In this document: positions 1-5,184 of the stretch, piece after piece
Layout: each line of letters opens with the position of its first letter
How positions within the stretch are numbered: the stretch's first letter is position 1
Origin: Clostridia bacterium
GTDB taxonomy: Bacteria; Bacillota; Clostridia; Christensenellales; Aristaeellaceae
Direction of reading: 5' to 3'
NCBI GenBank assembly: GCA_016295665.1
Contig: JAEDKS010000163.1
Location: forward strand, 1-5,184
DNA: 5,184 bases
The notes under the pieces: generated by a model
Database searches by the model: none
What the model was told of the DNA's origin: nothing
Seen by the model: the letters and a program-made list of their open reading frames with translations, nothing else
Made by a program: the position numbers and the translations under genes

Positions 1-60
1 CTCCTTGTTCGCGGTGTTGCTGATTTTCATCAGGAAATCCAGCTTGTCACAAAACTGCAT
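1..60 (-). CDS. N-terminal fragment of a small protein, possibly an XRE-type helix-turn-helix regulator (partial)
   Basis: Read leftward, an ATG at 60-58 opens a frame that stays open to the window edge and gives 20 residues, MQFCDKLDFLMKISNTANKE. A strong Shine-Dalgarno AAAGGAGG lies upstream at 81-74, but its 13-nt gap to the ATG is longer than usual. A plausible promoter sits just before it (90-118). The pattern F-C-x-K-L-D-F-L-M-x-I-(S/T)-x-T-x-N-K-E resembles, from memory, the first helix of small Clostridia helix-turn-helix regulators. The DNA-recognition helix itself is outside the window, so the function is a guess. The gene is divergent from the Hpt/c-di-GMP operon and shares its control region, as would suit a local regulator. 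That a gene starts here is moderately sure; its family is weak. Confidence 0.55.
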   Translation of the reverse strand, partial: MQFCDKLDFLMKISNTANKE

Positions 61-89
61 GGTGGGGGGTCAACCTCCTTTCAAAAAAT

Positions 90-118
90 ATTTTACACAA
101 AATGACATGGAAATGCAA
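90..118 (-). promoter_or_regulatory. Leftward promoter for the gene starting at 60
   Basis: On the minus strand a -10 box TAAAAT (95-90) lies 17 bp from a -35-like TTGCAT (118-113). Predicted transcription start is near 83, giving a short leader of about 23 nt that begins almost at the Shine-Dalgarno. The -10 is good (5 of 6 to TATAAT); the -35 matches TTGACA at only three positions. Confidence 0.45.
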
Positions 119-166
119 GATGCGTTTGGTGACATGACGTTGTGACAGCTGTGACAAAGTGTGACA
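103..166 (+). repeat. Cluster of TGACA repeats, candidate regulator binding sites
   Basis: TGACA occurs at 103-107, 130-134, 143-147, 152-156 and 162-166, all in the same orientation. The last three are TGTGACA copies starting at 141, 150 and 160, so they are 9 and 10 bp apart, about one helical turn, and would face the same side of the DNA. The final two extend to GTGACAAA. An inverted copy, TTGTCAC, is at 44-50 inside the start of the leftward gene. The cluster lies between two divergent promoters and about 50-75 bp upstream of the predicted rightward transcription start, a usual place for an activator. Which protein binds is unknown; the neighbouring possible helix-turn-helix protein is one candidate. 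Confidence 0.5.
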
Positions 167-203
167 AATCATTTTCTGCCTTTTCTTTCCTGATGAGATA
201 CGT

Positions 204-209
204 TATAAT
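204..209 (+). promoter_or_regulatory. -10 box of the rightward promoter for the Hpt/c-di-GMP operon
   Basis: A perfect TATAAT sits here. At 16-18 bp spacing the upstream hexamers are pyrimidine-rich (for example TTTTCT at 181-186) and do not look like TTGACA, and there is no TG extension. A strong -10 with a poor -35 downstream of a repeat cluster suggests a promoter that needs an activator (inference). Predicted start is near 216, giving a leader of about 64 nt before the ATG at 280. Confidence 0.5.
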
Positions 210-279
210 AAGCATATACTGCCCTTTTTGGCAAAAAAACAGACCGGGCGCAGGGCAGCCGGATGGGGGGATGGACGGA

Positions 280-651
280 ATGACGATACAGGAATGCTAT
301 CAGCGCATGGGCGGTGACTACAACGAGGTGGTGACGCGGCTGCTCAATGAGCGGCTGGTTGCCCGCTTCGTGTGCCGCTTTCCGGAGGACAGGAGCTATG
401 AGCAGCTTGTCACCTGCATGAAGGAGGGCGACCGGGAGGGCGCCTTCCGGGCGGCGCATACGCTCAAGGGCGTGTGCCAGAATCTGGGGCTCGGACAGCT
501 GAAGGTGTCCGTGGAGCTGCTGACCGAACTGCTGCGCCCCGCGACCGAGGGCATCTCCGGCCACGCGGCGGAGGTGTTCCAGATGGTGCAGGAAAACTAC
601 AGGAGCACGCTGAATACAATCAATGCGTTCCGCGCATCCGAAAACGGCTGA
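280..651 (+). CDS. Stand-alone Hpt (histidine phosphotransfer) protein
   Basis: This 123-residue cytoplasmic protein is essentially one Hpt domain, a helical bundle that relays phosphate between receiver domains in a multistep phosphorelay. The diagnostic motif AAHTLKGVCQNLG spans residues 58-70, with the phospho-accepting histidine at residue 60 followed by the usual T-L-K-G. No catalytic kinase motifs are present, so it can only pass phosphate on. I chose the ATG at 280 because the frame extended further back (to a GTG at 142) runs through the promoter and gives residues unlike the family; G-rich sequence at 265-270 and GGACGGA just before the ATG could serve as ribosome binding site. An in-frame ATG at 271 is the alternative. 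The next gene, 100 bp downstream with no terminator between, starts with an intact receiver domain, the obvious partner. No histidine kinase is visible in the window. Confidence 0.9.
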   Translation: MTIQECYQRMGGDYNEVVTRLLNERLVARFVCRFPEDRSYEQLVTCMKEGDREGAFRAAHTLKGVCQNLGLGQLKVSVELLTELLRPATEGISGHAAEVFQMVQENYRSTLNTINAFRASENG

Positions 652-751
652 GCGCGGGCGGCGCATACCCCGTGGCGGAATCCGGCATGCGGGCGGCAGG
701 GCGGCGCAGGGGCGCGGCGCGTGCCGCTGATGGGTTGGGAGAGAGAACCAG

Positions 752-3346
752 ATGCACAAGACGATCCTGATTGTTGAGGACAACGAGCTGAACCGGGCAC
801 TGCTGTGCGAAATCCTGCGGGAGCAGTACAACGTGCTGGAGGCGGAGAACGGGCAGGAGGCCCTGAAGGTGCTGGAGCACCGGGCCGATGAGGTGGCCCT
901 GGTGCTGCTGGACGTGATGATGCCGGTGATGGACGGTTACACCTTCCTGGATCGGGTGAAGGCCATGCCTGACCTCGCCGCGATTCCCGTCATCGTCATG
1001 ACCCAGAGTGACAGCGAGGCCGACGAGGTGGCGGCCCTGTCCCACGGCGCCACGGACTTTGTGCCCAAGCCCTATCGTCCCCGGGTTATCCTGCATCGCA
1101 TCGCCAGCATCATCACCCTGCGGGAGACCGCCGCCCTCGCCAATGAGTACAAGTACGACCGGCTGACCGGTTTGTACAGCAAGGCCTTCTTCTACAAGCT
1201 GGCGGAGCAGACGCTGGCGGAGCACCCCGGAGTGCGCTATGATGTGGTCTGCTCCAACATCCGCAACTTCGTCCTTTTCAACGACGCCTTCGGCATCCGG
1301 CGGGGCGATCAGGCCCTGCGGGAGGTGGCGCAGCTGTGCATGGAGCGCCTGGGCGGCAGCACCATCGGCGGCAGGCTCAGCGGCGACCGCTTCATGTTCC
1401 TCTGCGAGCATGAGACGGTGGGCCCCCGGGTGCTGCAGGACATCGCGGAGACCGTCAGTCAGAACTCCGGACTGGAAAACGGGTTGGTGATGAAGTGGGG
1501 CATCTTCGAGGTGATGGACCACACGGTGTCCGTGGCGCAGATGGCGGATCGCGCCCTGTTGGCGGCGGGCAGCATTCGGGAGCAGTACGGCACGCACTGC
1601 GCTGTCTATGACGATCATCTCCGCACCCGCGTGCTGCGGGAGCAGACCATCACCGGCGCCATGGAGACCGCCCTGCGGGAGGAGCAGTTCTGCGTGTACC
1701 TGCAGCCCAAGTACGACCTGCACGGCGACTGTCTGGCGGGCGCGGAGGCGCTGGTGCGGTGGATTCACCCGGAGCTGGGCTTCCTGCCGCCGGGCGAGTT
1801 CATCCCGATCTTTGAGCGCAACGGCTTCATCACCCGGCTTGACCGGTATGTGTGGGAGCAGGTCTGCCGTCTCATCCAGTCCTGGAAGCAGCGGGGCTAT
1901 CCGGTGCTGCCCGTGTCGGTGAACGTGTCCCGGGCGGACGCGTTCCAGGCCGAGCTGGCTGCCGAGCTGTCGGAGCTGGTGGAGCGCTACGGCGTGGCCC
2001 CGGAGGAGATGCACCTGGAGATCACCGAGAGCGCCTACACCAAAGACCCCGGGCAGATCGTCGAGGCGGTGAACCGCCTGCGGGAGCGGGGCTTTATCGT
2101 CGAGATGGATGACTTCGGCAGCGGCTACTCCTCGCTGAACATGCTCAACGAGATGAAGCTGGACGTGCTGAAGCTGGATATGAAGTTCATCCAGAGCGAG
2201 ATGGCGAAGCCCGTGAACCGTGGCATTCTGCAGCTGGTGGTCGATCTGGCGAAGCGGATGGGGCTCAGCGTGGTCGCGGAGGGCGTGGAGACCCGGGAGC
2301 AGCTCAACCGGCTGCGGGAGATCGGCTGCGACTATATCCAGGGCTACTTCTATTCCCGTCCGCTGCCGATAGCGGAGTACGAGCAGTCGTTCCTGCTGCA
2401 GGTGAGCGCGTCGCAGACGCCGGGCCGGTCGCGGGAGGAGCAGCCGAGGCTGCCGCGCCTGCTGGTGGTGGAGCCCTCCGGGGAGGAGCGCAGCCGGACG
2501 GCGGAGGCGCTGCATGGCTACTACGAGGTGCTGTGCGCCGCCGACGAGCAGGAGGCCATGCCCCTCATCGCCGCCCACGGGCGGGAGATGACCGCGGCGA
2601 TCATCAGCGCACAGCTGCCGGAGCGCGTTTTCGGGCAGCTGGTGCAGCAGATTCGCCGGAGCCTGCGCACCTGGCGGATGCCCGTGCTGGCGGCGGGCCC
2701 CGCGGACGCGGCGCTGGAGGCGCGGGTGCTGGCACAGGGCGCGGACGACTACATCGCCCGGCCCCACGCGCTGCTCAGCCTGCGCAGGCGCATCGAGTAC
2801 ATGCAGGACATGGATTCCCACCACCGCCGGGAGCGGGAGCTGCAGGACGAGGCCAATCTGGACTTCCTGACCGGCCTGCGGAACCGCCGTGGGCTGCGGG
2901 TCGCGCTGGATCGCCTGCGCGAGACCGACCTGCCGCTGGCGGTGTACATGTTCGATCTGGACGGGCTCAAGCGGGTCAACGACCGGCTGGGCCACATGGC
3001 GGGGGACGAGATGATTCAGTCCTTCAGCGCCATTCTGCAGGGCTGCACCCGCGAGGCGGATATCCTGGCCCGCTACGGCGGGGACGAGTTCGTGGCGATC
3101 CTGCGGCGGATGCCCGACGGCGAGGTGGCCCTGCGCAAGGGCCGCGAGATCTGCGAGGCGATCCGGGCAAAGACCCTGCCGGATGGCTCCCATGCCTCCT
3201 GCTCCGTGGGCATCGCCCTGGGCGAACCCGAGGGCGCGGTGGACGAGAGCCTGTTCCGCCGTGCCGATCAGGCGCTGTATCACGCCAAGAAGGACGACAA
3301 GGGCGGTGCCTGCCTGTGGACGGAGGACATGGAGGTCACCCCCTGA
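752..3346 (+). CDS. Dual c-di-GMP enzyme: REC - degenerate GGDEF - EAL - degenerate REC - GGDEF
   Basis: This 864-residue soluble protein carries enzymes for both making and breaking the second messenger c-di-GMP. Domain 1 (about 1-123) is an intact receiver: acidic E9/D10, phospho-acceptor D54 in LLDVMMP, T84 and K106. Domain 2 (about 134-290) is a GGDEF fold with SGDRF at 210-214 and N169/R171 where metal-binding Asp residues are expected, so it should be inactive. Domain 3 (about 297-547) is an EAL phosphodiesterase with its key residues present: E332-A-L, N391, E423, D453-D454, K474, E510 and Q530. Domain 4 (about 568-684) looks like a receiver without an acceptor: S619 replaces the Asp and R670 the Lys. 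Domain 5 (about 697-855) is an intact cyclase: D735, GGDEF at 776-780 and the inhibitory RxxD site R767-D770 five residues upstream. No membrane segments are seen. GGGAG at 737-741 precedes the ATG. It is probably co-transcribed with the Hpt gene and phosphorylated by it (inference). Net activity, cyclase or phosphodiesterase, cannot be read from sequence. Confidence 0.95.
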   Translation: MHKTILIVEDNELNRALLCEILREQYNVLEAENGQEALKVLEHRADEVALVLLDVMMPVMDGYTFLDRVKAMPDLAAIPVIVMTQSDSEADEVAALSHGATDFVPKPYRPRVILHRIASIITLRETAALANEYKYDRLTGLYSKAFFYKLAEQTLAEHPGVRYDVVCSNIRNFVLFNDAFGIRRGDQALREVAQLCMERLGGSTIGGRLSGDRFMFLCEHETVGPRVLQDIAETVSQNSGLENGLVMKWGIFEVMDHTVSVAQMADRALLAAGSIREQYGTHCAVYDDHLRTRVLREQTITGAMETALREEQFCVYLQPKYDLHGDCLAGAEALVRWIHPELGFLPPGEFIPIFERNGFITRLDRYVWEQVCRLIQSWKQRGYPVLPVSVNVSRADAFQAELAAELSELVERYGVAPEEMHLEITESAYTKDPGQIVEAVNRLRERGFIVEMDDFGSGYSSLNMLNEMKLDVLKLDMKFIQSEMAKPVNRGILQLVVDLAKRMGLSVVAEGVETREQLNRLREIGCDYIQGYFYSRPLPIAEYEQSFLLQVSASQTPGRSREEQPRLPRLLVVEPSGEERSRTAEALHGYYEVLCAADEQEAMPLIAAHGREMTAAIISAQLPERVFGQLVQQIRRSLRTWRMPVLAAGPADAALEARVLAQGADDYIARPHALLSLRRRIEYMQDMDSHHRRERELQDEANLDFLTGLRNRRGLRVALDRLRETDLPLAVYMFDLDGLKRVNDRLGHMAGDEMIQSFSAILQGCTREADILARYGGDEFVAILRRMPDGEVALRKGREICEAIRAKTLPDGSHASCSVGIALGEPEGAVDESLFRRADQALYHAKKDDKGGACLWTEDMEVTP

Positions 3347-3356
3347 GCGCGGCAGC

Positions 3357-4241
3357 TCACTGCTGCGCCAGGGACTGGGACAGCTTCCGGTAGGCGGAGG
3401 GCGACATGTCCGAGAAGCGCCGGAAGGCCCGAAGGAAGTTGGAATAGTCGTTGAAGCCGCACTGGTAGGCCACGTCGTTGAGCTGCATGCCGGAGGTGAT
3501 CAGCTCCTTGGCGAGCTGCACCCGGCGGTACAGCACATAATCGTAGACGCTGCGTCCCGTGAAGCGCACGAACTCATGGGACAGCAGCGAAACGCTCATA
3601 CCGAAGCGCCGCGCCAGGTCACTGAGCTGCTGCGGCTGGGTGAAGTGATCGTTGATGTACACCAGCACCTCCTGCATGGCGTCGTTCACAGCGATCGGCT
3701 CCACCTTTTTCTGTGCGCGGCTCACGGTCTGGCAGAGGATGTGCAGGTAGGACATGAGGCGCACCTGGTTGGCATAGCGGCCCATGGGCGTGTCATCGTG
3801 CAGCCCCGCCACCATCTCCTGCACGAGGCGCTTGCAGATGGCGGCATCCTCCTCGAGCATGATGAACTGGTACTGTCCCTTGTCGGTGTAGCTGCCGAAC
3901 AGCCGGGGCAGGTCGATCTGCCCGCAGCCCGCGTTCTGCAGCACCCGGCTGGATACGTAGACATAGGCCCGCTCATAGTTGTGGAAATGCACATCGCCGA
4001 TGAAGCCGTGCAGGCAGAAGGGCGGGATGATCATCAGCTGATTGGGCTGGAGCGGGTAGACGTTGTTGTCCACGCAGTAGTTGTCCGCGCCGCCGAAGTG
4101 GATATAGAGCTCATAGAAGTCATGGCAGTGATAGCCGAAGGAGCCCGCCAGCTCATCGAAGAAGTAGCAGGGCTCATAATCATGGCGACCGTGCCCCATG
4201 GCGGTGTAGGACGGATGCTGTACGGCGGTCGGACTGCTCAT
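3357..4241 (-). CDS. AraC-family transcriptional regulator with N-terminal cupin-like domain
   Basis: This 294-residue protein has the two-part AraC/XylS layout. The N-terminal half (about 25-110) looks like a sugar-sensing cupin: H38 and H40 followed by FYELYIHFGG, then the LQPNQLMIIPPFCLHGF stretch at 64-80 with H78. The C-terminal 100 residues carry two helix-turn-helix motifs, the first around 206-229 (LSDLARRFGMSVSLLSHEF) and the second around 254-276 (NDVAYQCGFNDYSNFLRAF), ending with the family signature SPSAYRK at 280-286. Length is normal for the family. The ATG at 4241 is supported by AAAGGAG (4256-4250) 8 nt upstream. The gene is divergent from a sugar-type ABC permease, so it most likely senses a carbohydrate or its phosphate and controls that transporter operon (inference; the ligand is unknown). 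It ends 10 bp from the stop of the convergent c-di-GMP gene. Confidence 0.95.
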   Translation of the reverse strand: MSSPTAVQHPSYTAMGHGRHDYEPCYFFDELAGSFGYHCHDFYELYIHFGGADNYCVDNNVYPLQPNQLMIIPPFCLHGFIGDVHFHNYERAYVYVSSRVLQNAGCGQIDLPRLFGSYTDKGQYQFIMLEEDAAICKRLVQEMVAGLHDDTPMGRYANQVRLMSYLHILCQTVSRAQKKVEPIAVNDAMQEVLVYINDHFTQPQQLSDLARRFGMSVSLLSHEFVRFTGRSVYDYVLYRRVQLAKELITSGMQLNDVAYQCGFNDYSNFLRAFRRFSDMSPSAYRKLSQSLAQQ

Positions 4242-4249
4242 TTTTTGCG

Positions 4250-4256
4250 CTCCTTT
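4250..4256 (-). promoter_or_regulatory. Ribosome binding site of the AraC-family gene
   Basis: On the minus strand AAAGGAG lies 8 nt before the ATG at 4241-4239, which fixes that codon as the start of the regulator. Confidence 0.8.
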
Positions 4257-4289
4257 CAGCGAATGTTGCGAAATCGCTCCGCAAGGTCT

Positions 4290-4318
4290 ATTATAATGCA
4301 GGATTCACATAATTTCAA
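4290..4318 (-). promoter_or_regulatory. Strong leftward promoter for the AraC-family gene
   Basis: On the minus strand TTGAAA (4318-4313) and a perfect TATAAT (4295-4290) are separated by exactly 17 bp, a near-consensus sigma-A-type promoter. Predicted start is near 4283, leaving a leader of about 42 nt. The -35 is 12 bp from the -35 of the opposite promoter, so one bound regulator could affect both. Confidence 0.8.
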
Positions 4319-4319
4319 G

Positions 4320-4348
4320 CAGAAACAGCATGGAAAAAGCTGATTCTG
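4320..4348. repeat. 10-bp inverted repeat between divergent promoters, candidate operator
   Basis: Left arm CAGAAACAGC (4320-4329) and right arm GCTGATTCTG (4339-4348) are reverse complements at 9 of 10 positions, with a 9-bp centre (4330-4338). The centre holds the -35 hexamer of the rightward permease promoter, and the left arm touches the -35 of the leftward AraC promoter. The repeat lies upstream of both predicted transcription starts, so it is more likely a DNA-binding site than an RNA hairpin. The adjacent AraC-type protein is the natural candidate, although that family often uses direct repeats, so another dimeric regulator is possible. Confidence 0.55.
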
Positions 4349-4359
4349 ATGTGTATAAT
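4331..4359 (+). promoter_or_regulatory. Rightward promoter for the sugar permease operon
   Basis: A perfect TATAAT (4354-4359) lies 17 bp from TGGAAA (4331-4336), which matches TTGACA at four positions. Predicted start is near 4366, giving a leader of about 84 nt before the ATG at 4450. The weaker -35 sits in the centre of the inverted repeat at 4320-4348, which fits a promoter under regulator control. Confidence 0.65.
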
Positions 4360-4382
4360 AGGAGACAGTAAATGGATGAAAT

Positions 4383-4397
4383 GGTCGTGATTCGACC
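4383..4397 (+). other. Small hairpin in the permease leader
   Basis: GGTCG (4383-4387) and CGACC (4393-4397) form a perfect 5-bp stem around the loop TGATT. It is followed by TTATTAAAC rather than a T-run, so it is not a typical terminator. It may only fold the leader or protect the RNA 5' end; its role is unknown. Confidence 0.3.
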
Positions 4398-4430
4398 TTA
4401 TTAAACATGAACAAAAAATGAAAACCCAAC

Positions 4431-4441
4431 AGAGGAGGAGG
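4431..4441 (+). promoter_or_regulatory. Ribosome binding site of the permease gene
   Basis: AGAGGAGGAGG is a very strong Shine-Dalgarno. Its distance (8 nt from the last G) favours the ATG at 4450 over the in-frame GTG at 4444, which is only 2 nt away. Confidence 0.8.
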
Positions 4442-4449
4442 CAGTGGTA

Positions 4450-5184
4450 ATGGAAGCGACCAAGGGTAAGCGGAGGAAAAAGCAGATCAAAGAGAACTGG
4501 TTCAAGCGGGACTGGCAGCTCTATGTGATGCTGGCGATTCCGGTGGTCTGGTATCTCATCTTCTGCTACAAGCCCATGTCGGGCCTGGTGATTGCCTTCC
4601 AGAAGTACAACATCTTCAAGGGCATCGCCGGCAGCCAGTGGGTGGGCTGGGACAACTTCAAGTTCGTGTTCGGCATGCGTGACTTCACCATCGCGCTGCG
4701 GAATACCCTGGTGCTCAACGGACTGGACCTGCTCTTCGGCTTCCCGGTGCCGATCATCCTGGCGATCCTGCTCAACGAGATGCGCACCCCCAAGCTCAAG
4801 CGCGTGACGCAGACCATGCTCTACCTGCCTCACTTCCTCAGCTGGGTCATCATCGGCGGCATGGTGCTGGAAATCTTCGCGCCCACCACGGGCGTCATCA
4901 ACGCCACGCTGCTGAAGCTGGGCTGGATTGACAAGAACATCCCCTTCCTGACCGACGGCCCCACCTGGATCTTCACCTATGTGCTGGTGGGCGTGTGGCA
5001 GTCCATGGGCTGGGGCACCATCCTCTACCTGGCTGCCATCACCGGACTGGATCTGAACCTGTTTGAGGCCGCCCGCATCGACGGCGCCAACAAGCTGCAG
5101 CAGATCTGGCACGTGACCCTGCCCGGCATCCGCTCCACCATCGTGGTGCTGCTCATCATGAACATCGGACGCATGATGTCCATC
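4450..5184 (+). CDS. LplB-type sugar ABC transporter permease (partial, 3' end beyond window)
   Basis: The 245 visible residues are an inner-membrane permease of the binding-protein-dependent type (BPD_transp_1 fold) that forms half the channel of a carbohydrate importer. After a basic cytoplasmic start (KGKRRKKQIKE) come hydrophobic segments near residues 24-40, 85-108, 125-143 and 174-197, and a fifth begins near 229. The EAA loop that docks the ATPase is clear: E206-A-A-R-I-D-G-A213 followed by LPGI at 224-227. Stretches such as PFLTDGPTWIF and WQSMGWGTILYLAAITGLD are typical of the LplB/CUT1 subgroup found in Clostridia and Paenibacillus. Family members are usually about 300 residues, so perhaps 55-65 are missing. 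A second permease and a lipoprotein binding protein normally follow, but lie outside the window. The divergent AraC gene is the likely regulator. The substrate cannot be read from the sequence. Confidence 0.95.
   Translation, partial: MEATKGKRRKKQIKENWFKRDWQLYVMLAIPVVWYLIFCYKPMSGLVIAFQKYNIFKGIAGSQWVGWDNFKFVFGMRDFTIALRNTLVLNGLDLLFGFPVPIILAILLNEMRTPKLKRVTQTMLYLPHFLSWVIIGGMVLEIFAPTTGVINATLLKLGWIDKNIPFLTDGPTWIFTYVLVGVWQSMGWGTILYLAAITGLDLNLFEAARIDGANKLQQIWHVTLPGIRSTIVVLLIMNIGRMMSI

Noticed and set aside
223..236. TGCC/GGCA around a T-run followed by A-run, as a terminator or attenuator in the Hpt leader
   Set aside because: The stem is only 4 bp and is followed by A residues on the transcribed strand, not T.
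142..279. A longer N-terminus for the Hpt protein starting at the GTG at 142
   Set aside because: The extra 46 residues would cover the TGACA repeats and the TATAAT box, have no ribosome binding site and do not resemble Hpt proteins.
620..3283. An 887-codon open frame on the minus strand opposite the c-di-GMP gene
   Set aside because: It is rich in His, Gln, Leu and Arg with no recognisable domain, has no good ribosome binding site, and lies opposite a gene with unmistakable REC, EAL and GGDEF motifs. GC-rich third positions explain the lack of stops.
2533..3393. A 286-codon plus-strand frame inside the c-di-GMP gene
   Set aside because: Low-complexity Arg/Gly/Ala-rich translation in an alternative frame of the REC2-GGDEF region; the in-frame protein carries the conserved motifs.
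3183..4343. A 386-codon plus-strand open frame opposite the AraC gene
   Set aside because: It runs from inside the GGDEF domain through the antisense of the AraC gene and the promoter region; its residues match no family I recognise.
4372..4404. A 10-codon leader peptide (MDEMVVIRPY) with GGAG at 4361-4364 ahead of it
   Set aside because: The predicted transcription start near 4366 falls after the Shine-Dalgarno, so it would be poorly translated; no run of regulatory codons is present. It would be revived by a start site mapped upstream of 4360.
4315..5112. A 265-codon minus-strand open frame opposite the permease
   Set aside because: It is the antisense of a clear EAA-motif permease and has no domain of its own.

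Overview
The window looks like chromosomal DNA from a GC-rich member of the Clostridia/Firmicutes, perhaps a gut Oscillospirales- or Christensenellales-type lineage. This is inferred from four things: strongly GC-biased coding regions next to AT-rich control regions with sigma-A-like -10 boxes, strong AGGAGG-type ribosome binding sites, an AraC regulator divergent from an LplB-type sugar permease (common in Clostridia and Paenibacillaceae), and the signalling-domain styles. No RNA genes, insertion sequences, CRISPR arrays or phage genes are visible.

Layout. (1) Bases 1-60, minus strand: the first 20 codons of a small protein, possibly a helix-turn-helix regulator, transcribed leftward. (2) Bases 61-279: a divergent control region with a leftward promoter, a rightward TATAAT box and a cluster of TGACA repeats. 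(3) Bases 280-651, plus: a stand-alone Hpt (histidine phosphotransfer) protein. (4) Bases 752-3346, plus: an 864-residue cyclic-di-GMP protein with the order REC - degenerate GGDEF - EAL - degenerate REC - GGDEF. (5) Bases 3357-4241, minus: an AraC-family regulator with an N-terminal cupin-like sensor domain, convergent with the previous gene and only 10 bp from it. (6) Bases 4242-4449: a second divergent control region with two back-to-back promoters and a 10-bp inverted repeat between them. (7) Bases 4450-5184, plus: the first 245 residues of an LplB-type sugar ABC transporter permease, cut by the window end.

How they work together. The Hpt and c-di-GMP genes probably form one operon. The simplest reading is a phosphorelay in which an unseen histidine kinase passes phosphate through the Hpt histidine to the intact first receiver, which tunes an intact EAL phosphodiesterase and an intact product-inhibited GGDEF cyclase in the same chain. 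The AraC gene and the permease gene form a separate unit: a regulator next to the carbohydrate uptake operon it probably controls. The most notable feature is the complementary decay in the c-di-GMP protein: the first REC-GGDEF pair keeps the receiver but has lost the cyclase, and the second keeps the cyclase but has lost the receiver.
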